DNA from: Chlorokybus atmophyticus
Lineage: Eukaryota > Streptophyta > Chlorokybophyceae > Chlorokybales > Chlorokybaceae
Reading direction: 5' to 3'
NCBI GenBank assembly: GCA_009103225.1
Contig: RHPI01002533.1
Coordinates: 395,911-459,910 of the forward strand
DNA: 64,000 nt
This document shows positions 24,007 through 35,844 of this stretch, one piece after another. Positions within the stretch are counted from its first letter, which is position 1, and each line of letters starts with the position of its first letter. The notes below the pieces were generated by a model. It was not told the DNA's origin. It did no database searches and saw only the letters and a program-made list of their open reading frames with translations. The position numbers and the translations under genes are program-made.

Positions 24007-24982
24007 CTAGGCCCATTTACCTGCGGAGGCGCCCCCAGTGCTCCCCGCCCCCAGTGCGAGAAAAGATCAGACCCCCCACATCAAGCAAGGGTGGACCAAG
24101 AGCACTATACTCGACCTATCTGTCCCCTCCTTCAACCCTTACACCGTCCTTGAACCGCCCAGACCGGTCCACCTCCGCCGCCGCCCTCCCGGCGGCATGT
24201 CTCCAGCAACCCAACCCAGAATCCGTGAACACAGTGATCTTACGTGTAGATCTTCGGTCACTACATGGCCCTCCTCCAGCACGGCCGCCGCCGCCGCCGC
24301 CGCCCACCCGGTCTAAAAGCAGATGCGCTAGGGTAGGGTTTGCCGGACTACAAACGGGATAGTCAAATGGTAACACCGTCGCCGTCATTGGAATTATAAC
24401 ATCAGGCTGACCTCTGAATTCTTGCTGTCCACAACCTCGAACTGACCTCAAACGGCTGTTTAACACGGCTGTTAAACAGCCGTTTGCGGCGAAGGCTCCG
24501 AGAGAACGATTTGCTCCTTTTCACTCCACCAAACCGATATCCTGCTGTGTGAGCTGATTGCAATGGTGAGTTAAGGATATCTGCGTGATGGCATAGGAAG
24601 CCAGCAGCAGCAGTGGTAGTTGGTGGTGGAGACAGCGTGGCGGAGCACCAGCACGAGGAGGAGGAGGTGGAGGTGGCTGGACTGGGCTGGAGGTTTTCAT
24701 GCCATTATGATGTGATGGGCGTCTTGTCGAAGCTTCAAGTTTGAAAGCATCAACGTTGTCTGGGTTCAACGGCACGGCTGCAGCGCTGCCTGTCACTTGA
24801 GCTTTTGTGGCATGCTGGCCGCTTCAGTTTGAGCGGCGTTACGGCATGGAGGCCAGCTGGGTGTCCAGCGACAGTTGTGCATGAACCATTGACTCGGTGT
24901 GAAATGTGGTTCGGCTGCACGTAAGCTTGAACTGTTATTAGCTTACTGCTGCTCCCCGCAGCTGGGGAGCGGTCGTTGAGGC
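24007..24982. other. Intergenic region between divergent genes with simple repeats
   Basis: This lies between the starts of the small minus-strand gene and the GPR107-like gene. It contains a (CCG)n tract near 24283-24306, an agggttt word near 24336, and a perfect inverted repeat at 24450-24485. No exon is supported. Confidence 0.5.
24450..24485. repeat. Perfect 15-bp inverted repeat with 6-bp loop
   Basis: The left arm 24450-24464 reads aaacggctgtttaac and the right arm 24471-24485 is its exact reverse complement. The loop acggct repeats part of the arm. It could form a hairpin or a protein-binding palindrome. Confidence 0.85.
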
Positions 24983-26940
24983 ATGGCCGGCAGCGGCGGC
25001 GGTCGGCTCCGTGCTGCTGTCAGCTGGCTGCTGGTTTCTCTGCTTGTTGCGTTGCCAGCTGTAGCTCGAGCGCGCGTCACTCACAGTCGCATTCGCCGGG
25101 ATGACAGGGCGATCATCCTGTTCGACAGGTGCGTTCAATGTGTGTGTCCTTGCGCAACATTCATGCTTGATGTTGCTTATTTGCCAACCCACTCAGTCAA
25201 CGTCTCTGGGAGATGTTAGTCGTTCTTCGTCAGGCTATAGCGCATGCATGCTAGCATGCTTTACCAACCAGCAGGCATGCATTGGCTGCTGTTGTTGTTG
25301 TGCTGCATTGCTTCTTCTCAGTTTATCATTGGAAATGCATGCTGTATCGCTTGCCGTTGACAGCTCCTTGTCTTTGTTTCCTTGCCAGTTTTTGTTTCTT
25401 GCCTTCGGGAGGTGTCATCGACATTTCCATACCGTATCACGAGCTGCTCTTGCCTACACCGCAACCGGCGGTGATCGACAAGAGCCGGCTGGGGTTTTTC
25501 CTGGCAGATCCAGAGGAAGAAGCGCAGCTGGACCTGGCGTTGCACAATCATGTTTGCGTTCTCAAAGACCGCCATGTGCACCTGCTCTTCACATGGGAAG
25601 ATGTGAGTGATACTCGCGATTTTGCATAACTGCTCCACGTGCTAGTTTTGTGCTAGTGGCAATGTCATTATTGTGTTCAACACGCAAAGTTGCGTGCTTT
25701 TGCAACAACTCATGTTGATCTGGTGGTTGTGTAGATTGATGCGGTACAAAGGAATGAAACGTTTCGGTTCTACAAGCAATTGACAACTGGTGGCGATCTG
25801 CGGTTGTTTTGGGCTAACTGCCAAGGCAACTACTACGCCAGCTTTGATGTCATAACACGATTGTACAACACAAACAGCCAGGAAGTGAAGGATTTCCTGC
25901 CTGCTGGCGAGAGCGTGTTGCCTCTGCTTTACTTCCTTTGCTTTGGCACATACGTGTTGCTGGCGTTCATTTGGATACGGTTTCTAGTCGTCAAGCGAAG
26001 CGATGGCACTCACAAGATACACGTGCTCATGGCGGTGTTGGTTGTGCTCCGAGCGTTGACCGCTGTATCCCAGGTGAGCAGCGATGCTGCATGCGTGCAA
26101 GTGTTGTTGCAGTTTTGGTTGGGTTTGGCAGTAGCATTAATGATTGATGCCTTATGTTCGTTGTTGCTCATAACTGTCTGTGGTGTGCAGGCTGGCATGT
26201 ATCAATGGGTTAAAACAACAGGCAATGCATCCGGTTGGAACATTGCATTCTACATATTCTCTTTCTTCCGTGGTGTCATGCTGTTTGTTGTCATTGTGCT
26301 CGTGGGCACTGGATGGTCCTTCTTAAAGCCCTATCTCCAAAGCAGAGAGAAGCGAGTGCTAGTGTTTGTCATCCCCCTGCAGGTATGACATTCAGTTGGC
26401 ATGCAGTGTATGCATGTTGCTCATGCATGTGTCTCACTGTACCCAGATGCATTACTGTCAATATTACTTGCAGTGTTGATGTTTGGTCTTCATGGTCTGC
26501 AGGTGTTTGCCAATGTTGCAGTGGTAGTTCTAGACGAGACCAACATGAGCTCCAAGGCATGGTTTACGTGGCGAGACCTGTTTCACTTAGTCGACATCAT
26601 CTGCTGCTGCGCGATCCTCTTCCCCATAGTCTGGTCAATCAAGCATCTGCGAGAAGCGGCCGAGGCCGACGGCAAGGCGGCCACAAACCTGCAGAAGCTA
26701 GTGCTGTTTAGGCAGTTTTACGTGGTGGCCGTGGGCTACATCTACTCCACGAGGATAGTGGTGTACCTGCTGGAGAGTACCACCCCTTGCGAGCTCGCAT
26801 GGTTCAGCATGTTTGCCTCGGAGGCCGTCACCATGGCGTTCTATCTTTTTGTGGGTTTCAAGTTCAGGCCCGCCAGCGACAATCCTTACTTTCACGCGGA
26901 AGAAGAGCACCAACCGTTGGTTCATGCAGAGGAGCTCTGA
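24983..26940 (+). CDS. GPR107: GPR107/GPR108-type seven-transmembrane protein
   Basis: Model: join 24983-25128, 25389-25602, 25735-26073, 26191-26382, 26503-26940, in frame, 442 residues. It begins with a signal peptide (SWLLVSLLVALPAVARA). The luminal domain contains FLPSGGVIDISI and LGFFLADPEEEAQLDL. The seven-TM block starts at LPLLYFLCFGTYVLLAFIW and includes KIHVLMAVLVVLRALTA, GWNIAFYIFSFFRGVMLF and the C-terminal SEAVTMAFYLFVGFKFRP. This is the order of the GPR107/108 (lung seven-TM, plant CAND6/7-like) family, which acts in Golgi and endosomal trafficking. It is somewhat shorter than animal GPR107, mainly in the luminal domain. The gene converges on the TMEM87-like gene of the same superfamily. 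Confidence 0.92.
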
Positions 26941-27660
26941 TTGATGAAGTAGCAACACAATCTCGGCTCAGAGCATACTGTTTCGACGGCTGCAGCTGCC
27001 TGCAAGACAGCTTGTCCCGTCATGCCTCGTAGGATCTGGCCAGGTTATTGGTATTGATAACCGGGTGCATGGCTTACGCTCGGGCTGGAGCAGGCGTAAC
27101 ACCGTATTTTGGCGCATCAATGGGCATCAGTGCCGGAGGATCGGCCACTTGAAAGTCCATCATGCTCTGTGTCCCAGGTAATACTGGTGATGTAGCGCGC
27201 AGCCACCAGTTGAGTCAATCTGACTCGTGAGTGCTAGTTGGCAATCAAGGCACACCAGCTTGGACACCCCTCCAGAAGTGGGCCACATGCGCAGCGCTCC
27301 CTTGCACTAGATGTTTTGTTTAGCATTTGGCTATTTGTTCTGCGCTTGAATTGGTTGTTTCAGTGTAAACAATTGTCAGCTATGTTTTTCTGTGCACATG
27401 CGTTGGTGTTGTCTGTATGACTTCTGCTGTACAACCTGAATGCGATCATACTGATCTTGCCATGGCTGCATTTGCCACCTGCATCCGCTTTTCCTGACTG
27501 CCACAGACACGCAAGCTCCGGTACTGGCATTGTTACGAGTAGAGCATTATGAATTGACATTGTGATACTACTCATTGTTGACTTGGATGTTTAATTGCAT
27601 CATGCGACAAAGTAGCACAGCCTGCAAGCTGCATTTATCTAATGGGCTGTGCCATGCATG
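26941..27660. other. Intergenic region, no gene recognised
   Basis: 3' flank of the GPR107-like gene up to the retroelement remnant. No supported exon or strong repeat is seen. Confidence 0.4.
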
Positions 27661-28530
27661 GTCCATTGCTTGTTTCCAACTCGACTGCAACACTTGAACG
27701 GGTTGATCTCGCTGTCACAGGCAACCTATGCCTACCCACGTCTCCAGTCGGCATCGGGTTGGGAGCAGGTGCGTGGCTGCTGGCGCTGCCGTTGTATCCT
27801 GCGTTGCGCTTGTCCAGCCCTGTCTTTTGTACGGCGGTGCGCTTGTTGCTGGGCCTACCTCACCCTATGCTAGCTCATGTACGGCACTGCGCCTGTGGTA
27901 CGGCCTTGTCGGATGGACGAGGCATACACCTGTTGCGTTGCTCTGCTGATCCTCAACGCCTTGTCACGCACGACAACGCCCTGCGTGATGAGGTGTATCA
28001 TGTTTTACGGGAGGCGGGGTACTCGGTCAGCAGGGAGCGCTCCAATTTCATGCCGATCCAGCCCTGAGAGGTGCAGGGACGCCAATTGGACCTGGTGGCA
28101 TCGGAGCCAGGACCATGACCGTCACCTACTGAACACCATTGTGACCACAATCAGCGCTCAGCCGGGAGGAGGAGCGCGCAGCGGAGTTGGCGAAGTGTTG
28201 GAAGTACGGCGAGCACGCGGAGACAAATTCATTCAGACAAGTTTATTCCTTTGGCAGCGGAGACGTTCGGCGCCTTGGGAGCTTCTTTCCACGAGCTGAT
28301 TACTGATTGTGCGCGCCGTGTAGTCCAGCATTGGGGGTTGCATACGACACGTATGTCCGCGTTCGTGTCCATGTACCGGCAGCGGATTGCTTGTGCACTA
28401 CAGCGAGCTCAGGGCGTGGCTTTGTTGGAAAGAGCGACGACGGCCGTGTGTGCAGCTCCGGGTTGGCCGCCACCGCAACCTGCTCCTATGACAACCCTGT
28501 CCGTGGCAGTGCTCTTGGCGTGAGGCCTAC
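27660..28530 (+). mobile_element. Decayed retroelement C-terminal region, copy 1
   Basis: Broken frames on the plus strand encode pieces typical of the region after a reverse transcriptase domain in non-LTR elements. One piece has AVRLLLGLPHPMLAHVRHCA, then CGTALSDGRGIHLLRC, then HDNALRDEVYHVLREAGYSV. The frame then stops and resumes as GRQLDLVASEP, and later as ETFGALGASFHELITDCARR, QHWGLHTTRM and TTAVCAAPGWPPPQP. The C-x-C-G...H-x3-C pattern is a zinc knuckle, and the R-x-x-DLV segment could belong to a restriction-like endonuclease. Stops and frame changes show that the copy is dead. A second, more decayed copy lies at about 34985-35560 on the minus strand with matching motifs. I see no clear target-site duplications. 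Confidence 0.7.
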
Positions 28531-28984
28531 GCAGGTGATACACGCTAGCTCTCATGGTTGTCATGTCTCTTCGAGTTGTGGTTGTTTTGGATTTGCGTTG
28601 TTGTGTTAGCATTATGGCTTTGACGCTGGGACCTTGTGACCGTTTGACATAATAGAGCGCGCGCGAGAGAGAGAGAGACCTACCAAGGCAAGATACATCA
28701 CCGGACACCGCACCTCACACCTCATCACATTTCACAAAGGAACGGTCACAACCTCAATGCACAACTGACTGTTTGATATGATGCGAGAGAGAAAGACAGA
28801 GAGAATGCACAACTGAAAGTGCTTGAGCTGAAACCCATCACTGTACAACCAGGTGTGGGACTTTTAGTTCCATGCCTTAATATATGTACATGCACTTGTG
28901 AAGTGGCTTGTATCTGCACGATTGCTGGCACAGGGATATTTCGGGTATGTACACTTAGCCTACAATACATGTGGGATTAATGGC

Positions 28985-31655
28985 TCACTGGTGTTCTACT
29001 TGCAACGCCATGTACCTACCTGACAAGTTACTCCTCATAGCAGCGGGCACCTCACCGCTAAATCTGGAAACCTGCCGTGGGCTAGATGCAACATGTTCTT
29101 CTGCTGCCAGCCGAGCAGGAGCTGCAGTTGTTCCACCACTTGGCCAGATTCTTGACATGGGCAGCGGGGTGAGTGGCACTTCTTCATCCGTGATTACCCT
29201 GCCGCTATTGGTGCGACTATGGCAAGCACGCAATGCAGTGGCCGCGTCCGCACTCTGTGCGGGACTCGCAACAACACGTCGCGGGCTGAAGGGCATTTCT
29301 TCATCCGGTATCACCCTGTCGCTGTTGGTGCGATTGTGGCGCACGAGCGGGGCTGTTGCTGCGTCCATAGTTTGCGCGGGACTCGCACTCGCTCCGGCGC
29401 GCGACACTGTCGCACCAGCGAGCTCACCAGGATTGCTGCCTTCATCGCTGTCCAGGTTGGCCCACAGGCAGCAGATGGAGGCTTGGATGTACAGCACGAG
29501 AATGTACCAAAAGGCTGCTGTGACCCAATCACGCTGCCACTGGTCGCCGTAGAAGTCGAGCACGTGGTAGTACATCGAGTACGCTGACCAGACAAGGGAC
29601 GCAAAGAAGGCGGATACCAACACGACGGAAAAGTGCTCGTAGCGCGCCAGCTCTCCAAACTTGCGCTCCTGTTGAGATACAATTAGCTATCCACAAGCAG
29701 CGGCTGACAATGGTTGGGACACGTACGCAATAACAGGCGCTCACCATGCGCAGGCGAAGAAGTGTTCTCCGCAGAGCAGATGCTGTCAACGAGAGGAAAA
29801 TCACGTCCAACAACACCACGGGGAACACCCAATAGACGCCTAGCAGAGACAGGCTGTCATCGAGCGCCACCAAGTCCGACATGAAGGCCTCAGCCAAGAA
29901 GTAAATGGTCGCCAGTGTGGCGATCTGTGCAGGTAATTTGTCAATGCAACTGCTGACACGCGGCGCAGCCAGAATAATTCTTCTGCAAGGCCATGCGTAC
30001 ACGTACCGGTCCAGGTAGGTTTTCCGGAACTGGGGCGATGCATGTGGGCCAGCCCAATGCCAATGCAACCAGCAGGACGTGCTGCAGGGCCTTGCGAGCA
30101 GACGAGATAATCTCTGCAGTAAGTGCGACAATGGAAGGCAAGTCGCCCTTCTTGTTGTAGACGGTGTATGTGCAACACCACAGCGTTATCTGCGCATCAA
30201 CGACTTGAGACCTTCATCACTGCAAGCAGGGGACACACTCGCACACCCACAAACACATCCTAATCAACTGATCTGCACCTCAACCAGCGTGAGCAGCAGT
30301 ATAGCTCCGACGCAGCTGCGCAACATCCGCCCCTGACGCCATCTTACAATGCTCGTCACAAACCATGCTATGCAGAGGGCACCATACCTGCAGCCACCAA
30401 GCATTCTTAGGTGAGTAAACTTCCGTGTCATCCTGCAATTCAATGCATTTGCTCACGATACAACCAGCAGCCTTGTTTCAAACTTACAGTGCAGCCATTA
30501 TTTTGAAAAATGGTAATATGGGTATCAGCATGCCGGGCAGAAAGCCTGAAGGGTTCTTCCAAACAGTAGAGCCCTCGAGCCTGACATCACCAGAGCAAGA
30601 AACAAACCACAAGTAGTACATGCCCGTCTCCGTAATAAACACCGATTGCTCATTATTGACATCTGCGCCGTCTGCGCAGGTGCGTGAAGTCAACGACAGG
30701 CTGGGCACGCGACTGCCTCACCCAAGTCCATAACTTCACACGAGCTTACCGCTGGCTGTCACTTGGAACTCCAGCACTCTTGGCCAATCAGCATGACTAG
30801 AACCGTTGCGCGGCTTCCAGATGAGCGACCCAGGAGTGCAACCCAACACCTGTCAACATAAATGCAAGTTTGCAGCCTGTCAAAACAGTATCCTATGCAC
30901 AATTCACGGACTGTTCAGTACCTGGCTGAGCCCCCAGTTGCAGCATACACTTCGCATTGACATAAACCCCTTTTCGTTCTCATCTTGGTAACCGATCAAG
31001 TCGTAGTCTTTTGCCTCAAACAAAACAGCTTGCACTGTGGATCCAACAGAGGCAGCTATGTCCTCGGACAGCCCAGGTTCAAACTGTATGTCCTTGAATC
31101 TAATATTGACAACAACATTTAATGAGCATGATGGACAGCATGCGCAGCCAGATATCGCTGCCACTACCTTCACCTTATATATGATCTGCCGTTGTTCACT
31201 GCAGCATATGTCCACCACTGCCAACCCGGACCAGGTTCATCGACTCGTGACGCAAACACTCCTTCCCGCCCACCCATAAACATCCACGCATCCACAACCT
31301 GGACACCCGAGCACAGCGTGTGAAAGCTGCAACAAGCAGCAAGCCAATCCGCGTGCGGCAACTACAGCCGTCTGCTCTGTGATGACGGCCACTCACTGCT
31401 AACAAGCACTGTGACCAGGCTCAAAGCTACTGTTGGTAATGCGCAACGTGTGTTGACAAACAATGCACTATAAAAAGTGAGAATTACGCATGGCTGCTCC
31501 AGTTGCCCCTGGGAGAAGTTACTCACATGATCGAACGTTCCGCTGTACGAGTGCACCGCAGCCGCCGCAAGGCCCAGCCCCGACAGGAGAATCAAACCGC
31601 AGAGAACAAGCGGCAATGCGAGACTGGCTGGCCACACCATGTCCACCCCGCCCAT
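28985..31655 (-). CDS. TMEM87: TMEM87-type seven-transmembrane protein
   Basis: Model: complement join 28985-29668, 29745-29924, 30007-30189, 30285-30387, 30488-30671, 30750-30849, 30922-31083, 31200-31298, 31527-31655, in frame, 607 residues. A signal peptide (LALPLVLCGLILLSGLGLA) is followed by a luminal domain ending in ETGMYYLWFVSCSG and WKNPSGFLPGML, a signature of the TMEM87/GPR107 superfamily. The membrane block has ALYGALCIAWFVTSIVRW, VGAILLLTL, TLWCCTYTVYNKKGDLP, AEIISSARKALQHVLLVAL and RKFGELARYEHFSVVLVSAF, close to TMEM87 landmarks. These proteins act in Golgi-endosome trafficking. The C-terminal tail of about 130 residues is Ser/Ala/Arg-rich and contains an internal duplication (HNRTNSDRVIPDEEMPFSPR and HSRTNSGRVITDEEVPLTPL). 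The start was chosen for its signal peptide. Confidence 0.9.
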
Positions 31656-32214
31656 GGCAGAGCATACACAACGCCTTCAACCCACCCGCAGACCACCACC
31701 AGCCGGCTGCTAGCACGTCACGTAATCACCACGGACTGCATGACTAAGCCCGTGAAGGGCGGCCCCACTGACGGCGGAGCGGCACAGAAGAAAGCATGCA
31801 AGCTAGGTCACACCACTCGGTCTAAGCCAGCATATTGTAATTGCTATCGCTCCCCTCGTGCTTCTCCTCCTTCTCCTCCTCCTCGTCCTCGTCCTCCTCC
31901 GCCGCGGCTGAGAGAATACTGGAATCGTCAAAGCGGAACAGAAATTTTACCCTGGCAGATGTTTCTTGTGCGTAGCGCACAAGGATTGCTCGTTTCTTGT
32001 GCGGTGGGCGAGTTAGGGTTTACTGCCCGCTAGTGCGCTGTTCAATGACGCGCAGCGCGAACGGATAGGGAACGCCGCACCCGGGCAGACATTAGGGTTT
32101 GGAGTCAGGAGACCGCCGCCACCACCCAGTGAGCCCTCTTTCAAAGCCGCGCGGGCTCCTGCCGCCGACGCCGCCGCCGCAGCGTCGCCGGCGACAGCCT
32201 GGTGGCAGGCAGCA
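31656..32214. promoter_or_regulatory. Shared promoter region of TMEM87-like and eS6 genes
   Basis: The two genes start head to head 560 bp apart. Two ttagggttt words lie at 32013-32021 and 32092-32100, matching the telo-box seen in many plant ribosomal protein promoters. A long pyrimidine tract (31849-31905) and CG-rich sequence also occur. No TATA box is evident. Confidence 0.55.
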
Positions 32215-33972
32215 ATGAAGGTGGGTGGGTGATGGTGCTGCGAGATTGTGATTTGCGGGTTGTTGGTTGTGGTATGCGGCTGTAATAGTCGAGGTTGCTG
32301 GGTCGCTGTCGGTTTGGGCCGGCGTTGTGCAAATGCTGCTTGTCGTCGTTGTCGTCGGCGTTCTCTTGAGGCGGCGTTGTGTTGGTGTTGTTCGGATCTC
32401 ATGGTATCTTTGCTTCACAGCTCAACATCGCCAACCCCACGACGGGGTGCCAGAAGAAGGTGGAGATTGACGATGATCAGAAGCTGTAAGTTGCTTTGTG
32501 TTGATTTCGCTTGTGCAACGCATGCTGCGGCATCTGCAGCAGTGTCCATCGTTATCGGCAGCAGCGCTTGCAAACCTTTGTGCAGTAGCATCAGGGCACT
32601 TGAATATTTGTTTGGTGGACCTTGCATGTGCATTTTGAGCATATTAGCTCGTCCGGGAGGTTTACAGTCGCTACCCATCGTTGTTGAGCAGCGGGATGCG
32701 CGCTACTCTATATACGCACTGTTTTACGGACGATTATATTGTTATATTGTTCGTGAAGCGTTTGGTAAATATGATTAGGCTTTTTTTCAGATAGGGTGCG
32801 CTTGCGCAGTGGTAGCTCAGCAGTAGTTGCGGCGACCGGTGCACCATCCCCTCTGCGCACGCCATCCGCATGCATTGTTGTTGAGGTGTTCGCCAGTGTG
32901 TTCTACAGTTACACTGAGGCTATTGTTATTGCAGGCGCGCTTTCTTCGACAAGCGTCTGGCGCAGGAGGTGCCCGGTGACACCCTCGGAGATGTAAGTAT
33001 ATAGGGCACATGCCGGGTGGTTCTTGGATTTTCAAGCTTTACTGATGGTGCTCTGTGCAATGGATTTTGGCAGGAGTTCAAGGGTTATGTCTTCAAGATC
33101 ATGGGTGGTCAGGACAAGCAGGGTTTCCCCATGAAGCAGGGTGTCCTGGTGCCAGGTCGCGTGCGGCTTCTCATGCATCGCGGTAGGTCTAAGCGAAGTT
33201 TGTATGAAAAAGTTTCCACGAACTCGCTTCTATGCGGAGCTCACAGTTGGTTGTGTTGGTGGTTGTAATCGACGGACGTCTGCTGCAGGTGTTCCTTGCT
33301 TCCGTGGTTACGGTCGCCGCGATGGTGAAAGGAGGAGAAAGTCGGTTCGCGGTTGCATTGTTAGCCCAGACTTGGCTGTTCTTAACCTGGTCATTGTGAA
33401 GGAGGGTGAGTTGCGCAACTCCATTGGCGATGCAACTTTCTTTATACATCGAGAGAATTCGTATGCTTATGTTTCCCCACATCGTCGCAGGTGAGAACCC
33501 CCTTCCTGGCCTGACTGATCGCGAGGTTCCGCGCATGCGTGGCCCGAAGAGGGCCAGCAAGATCCGTAAGCTGTTCAACCTGAGCAAGGAGGACAATGTG
33601 TGCAAGTATGTCAACACATACAGGCGCACCTTTGAGTCAAAAGCGGGTAAGCTGAGTGTTTGCTCTCCGCTTGGGCTTGTGTCCCTGGTCGAGCTGCATC
33701 ATGACAACTCAGTTGCTCAGCATCGAGTGTGCAATGCAGGCAAGAAGCACAGCAAGGCCCCCAAGGTGCAGAGGCTGGTGACGCCGCTGACCCTGCAGCG
33801 CAAGCGCAGACGCATTGCTCTCAAGAAGCACCGTGTGGTGAAGTCCAAGGCGGCGGCGGCCGATTATGCCAAGCTGCTGCAGCAGCGGTTGAAGGAGGCG
33901 TCCGAGCGCCGCTCTGAGTCTCTGGCCAAGAGGCGCCGGCTCTCTCAGGCAGGCTCGGCCAAGTCACAGTGA
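32215..33972 (+). CDS. RPS6: 40S ribosomal protein eS6
   Basis: Model: join 32215-32220, 32421-32485, 32935-32992, 33074-33182, 33289-33405, 33491-33646, 33740-33972, in frame, 247 residues, the normal length. The first coding exon is only ATG AAG, a common pattern for ribosomal protein genes. The protein matches eS6 along its length: [98 protein letters not shown]. It ends in a basic tail with [13 protein letters not shown], where TOR/S6-kinase-type serines occur in other species. It is a structural protein of the small ribosomal subunit. Telo-box-like words lie in its upstream region. The second donor is GTAAGT and all junctions are standard. Confidence 0.97.
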
Positions 33973-34984
33973 TTTCTCATTGATTTGTAGCCATCGCATA
34001 CATGCTGTGACAATCATTAACGACGCAATGTTGATGAACACTGCCATGTGTGGTAGCAGTATTCATTGTGACCTGGATGTTATCAGCATTGTGCTTATTT
34101 TTCGTTGCAGTCATGGCACTTGTCAGCAATCATTCAAGGAGAAAGACTCTTGCGCATACTCACAACAACAAAGGTGGTCTGCACCCAGGAATGGTTGAAT
34201 GGAATTGCATTCTGTTCCATCTGATTGTTGGACATGATGTGCATGTGTGCGGGGTGGTCCATCACGCAATGTGTACGCGGTGCTGCGCCATAACTTGTGA
34301 CGCAAGGCATGATGTGTGCGTGTACCATGTTCTTTGTTTTCCGTGCTGTTGGATGGGCTGTGCGAATCACAACACAACACAGCCAAACGCTGCTAGCTGT
34401 AATGTGGTTCTTCTGTGTGAGCCGGTTGCTGGGTTTGTGCTTGAGCTGCAAAGTTGCACCTCTCTCGTTTGGTGGATATGGAAAGCTTGATGGATGGGCT
34501 GTATTAACAGTTACACTACCATACAGCCAAGCGCTGCAAGTTTTATTTCCGTCTGTGTGAGCTGGTTGCTAGGTTTGTGCTTGAGCTGCAAAATTGCACC
34601 TCGTTTGGTGTTTATGGTAAAGCATTGGTCATTTTTCTGGTACGCAAGCCATGGTTTGTCAACTCGGGCATGGAGAAAGCAGCGTCGCAGTGCTACAGAA
34701 TGTCACGCTATGTTATATTGTACATAGGGAATAGCATTGAATGGCCATGTATCACAGCACAAAACAGAGCACAACAAGCAGCAGGTAGCACATGCCACAA
34801 GGCACTCTTACAATAGCTGCTGCCTCACAATTGTGGGTTTATTACCACAGTAACTATGGGGCTGGTTGACTATGTGCGAATGCAATTGGACTTAGTCAAC
34901 AGCAAGCAGGAGAGATGGGGCTAGCAGCGCCTTGCAGCTACCGGAGCAGCGCATGCACAGATTAATATTTGGTTACAAGGTCAC
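33973..34984. other. Intergenic region with a tandem duplication
   Basis: 3' flank of the eS6 gene. Apart from the tandem repeat at 34351-34623, nothing coding is supported. Confidence 0.45.
34351..34623. repeat. Imperfect tandem repeat, two units of about 135-141 bp
   Basis: Unit 1 (34351-34486) and unit 2 (34492-34623) both begin with ggatgggctgt, continue with cagccaa.cgctg, and share gtttgtgcttgagctgcaaa followed by ttgcacctc and a final ggtaaagc/ggaaagc. They differ by scattered substitutions and small indels, which suggests an old duplication. Confidence 0.8.
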
Positions 34985-35560
34985 GGGTAGGTCGTGGTGG
35001 TGGCCAACCAGGAGCTGCACACACGGCCGTGGTCCCTCTGCAAGAGAGCTACGCCCTGAGCCCCCTGCAGTGCACAATCAACTCATTGCTTGTTCATGGA
35101 CACGACAACGTTTTAGTACTGCCATACGGTTCGTATGCAATCCCCTGTGATAGACCATAGCGCGCGCGCAATCGGTGAGGAGCTCGTGGAAGGTGGTCCC
35201 CCGGAGATCAAACGTCTTTAAAGTCACAGTGGCGAGCTTGTCTCCTAGCGCGTGGTCACCATAACTTCCAACACTTGTCCGCCTCTGCTGCACATGCTCT
35301 TCGATGCTGAGCAAAGTAGCTGCATGTGGTGACGGTAGTGTTCAGCAGGCATCGGTCATGTTTTGGCTCCGCCACTAGATCAAACCTACGTCTCAGCAAC
35401 TCGCCGTGCAGAATCGGCATGAGATTAAAGCACTTTCGGCTGATCAAGTACCCCGCCTCTCGCAGGACGTAATAACCCTTGTCACGCAGCGCCGCGTGTA
35501 GCGTGGCGCTGAGGACCAGATGAACACCGCGACAGTTGTGTGCCCCGTCCATCCGGCAAG
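34985..35560 (-). mobile_element. Decayed retroelement C-terminal region, copy 2
   Basis: Read on the minus strand, this segment encodes in broken frames DKGYYVLREAGYLISRKCFN, RRRFDLVAEPKHDRCLLNT, KTFDLRGTTFHELLTDCARA, HRGLHTNRM and TTAVCAAPGWPPP. The same motifs occur in the same order in the plus-strand copy at 27660-28530. Stops and frameshifts show it is inactive. The copies differ at many positions, so they are old relative to each other. Confidence 0.7.
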
Positions 35561-35844
35561 TTGATGGGTATTACGACATGCCACCATGGCACTGCATTGC
35601 ACTTCTTGGTAATATTATGTACTGCTTAGGACTCATTGCACGCCGTCCGAGGTGGCTTTGAACTACGAAATGACCGCATGTACTTATAGCAAAACTTTTA
35701 CATGGACACCGTTGATACAAGCGTACAACACTGATGTCCGTACTCACAATCAGTGTGAACAAGCCGGTGCCGAAATCACAAGGTAGCGATCGCACTGTAT
35801 CATCACAGCAACAGCGCATCCACATTAACAGCAAGCATGGACAC

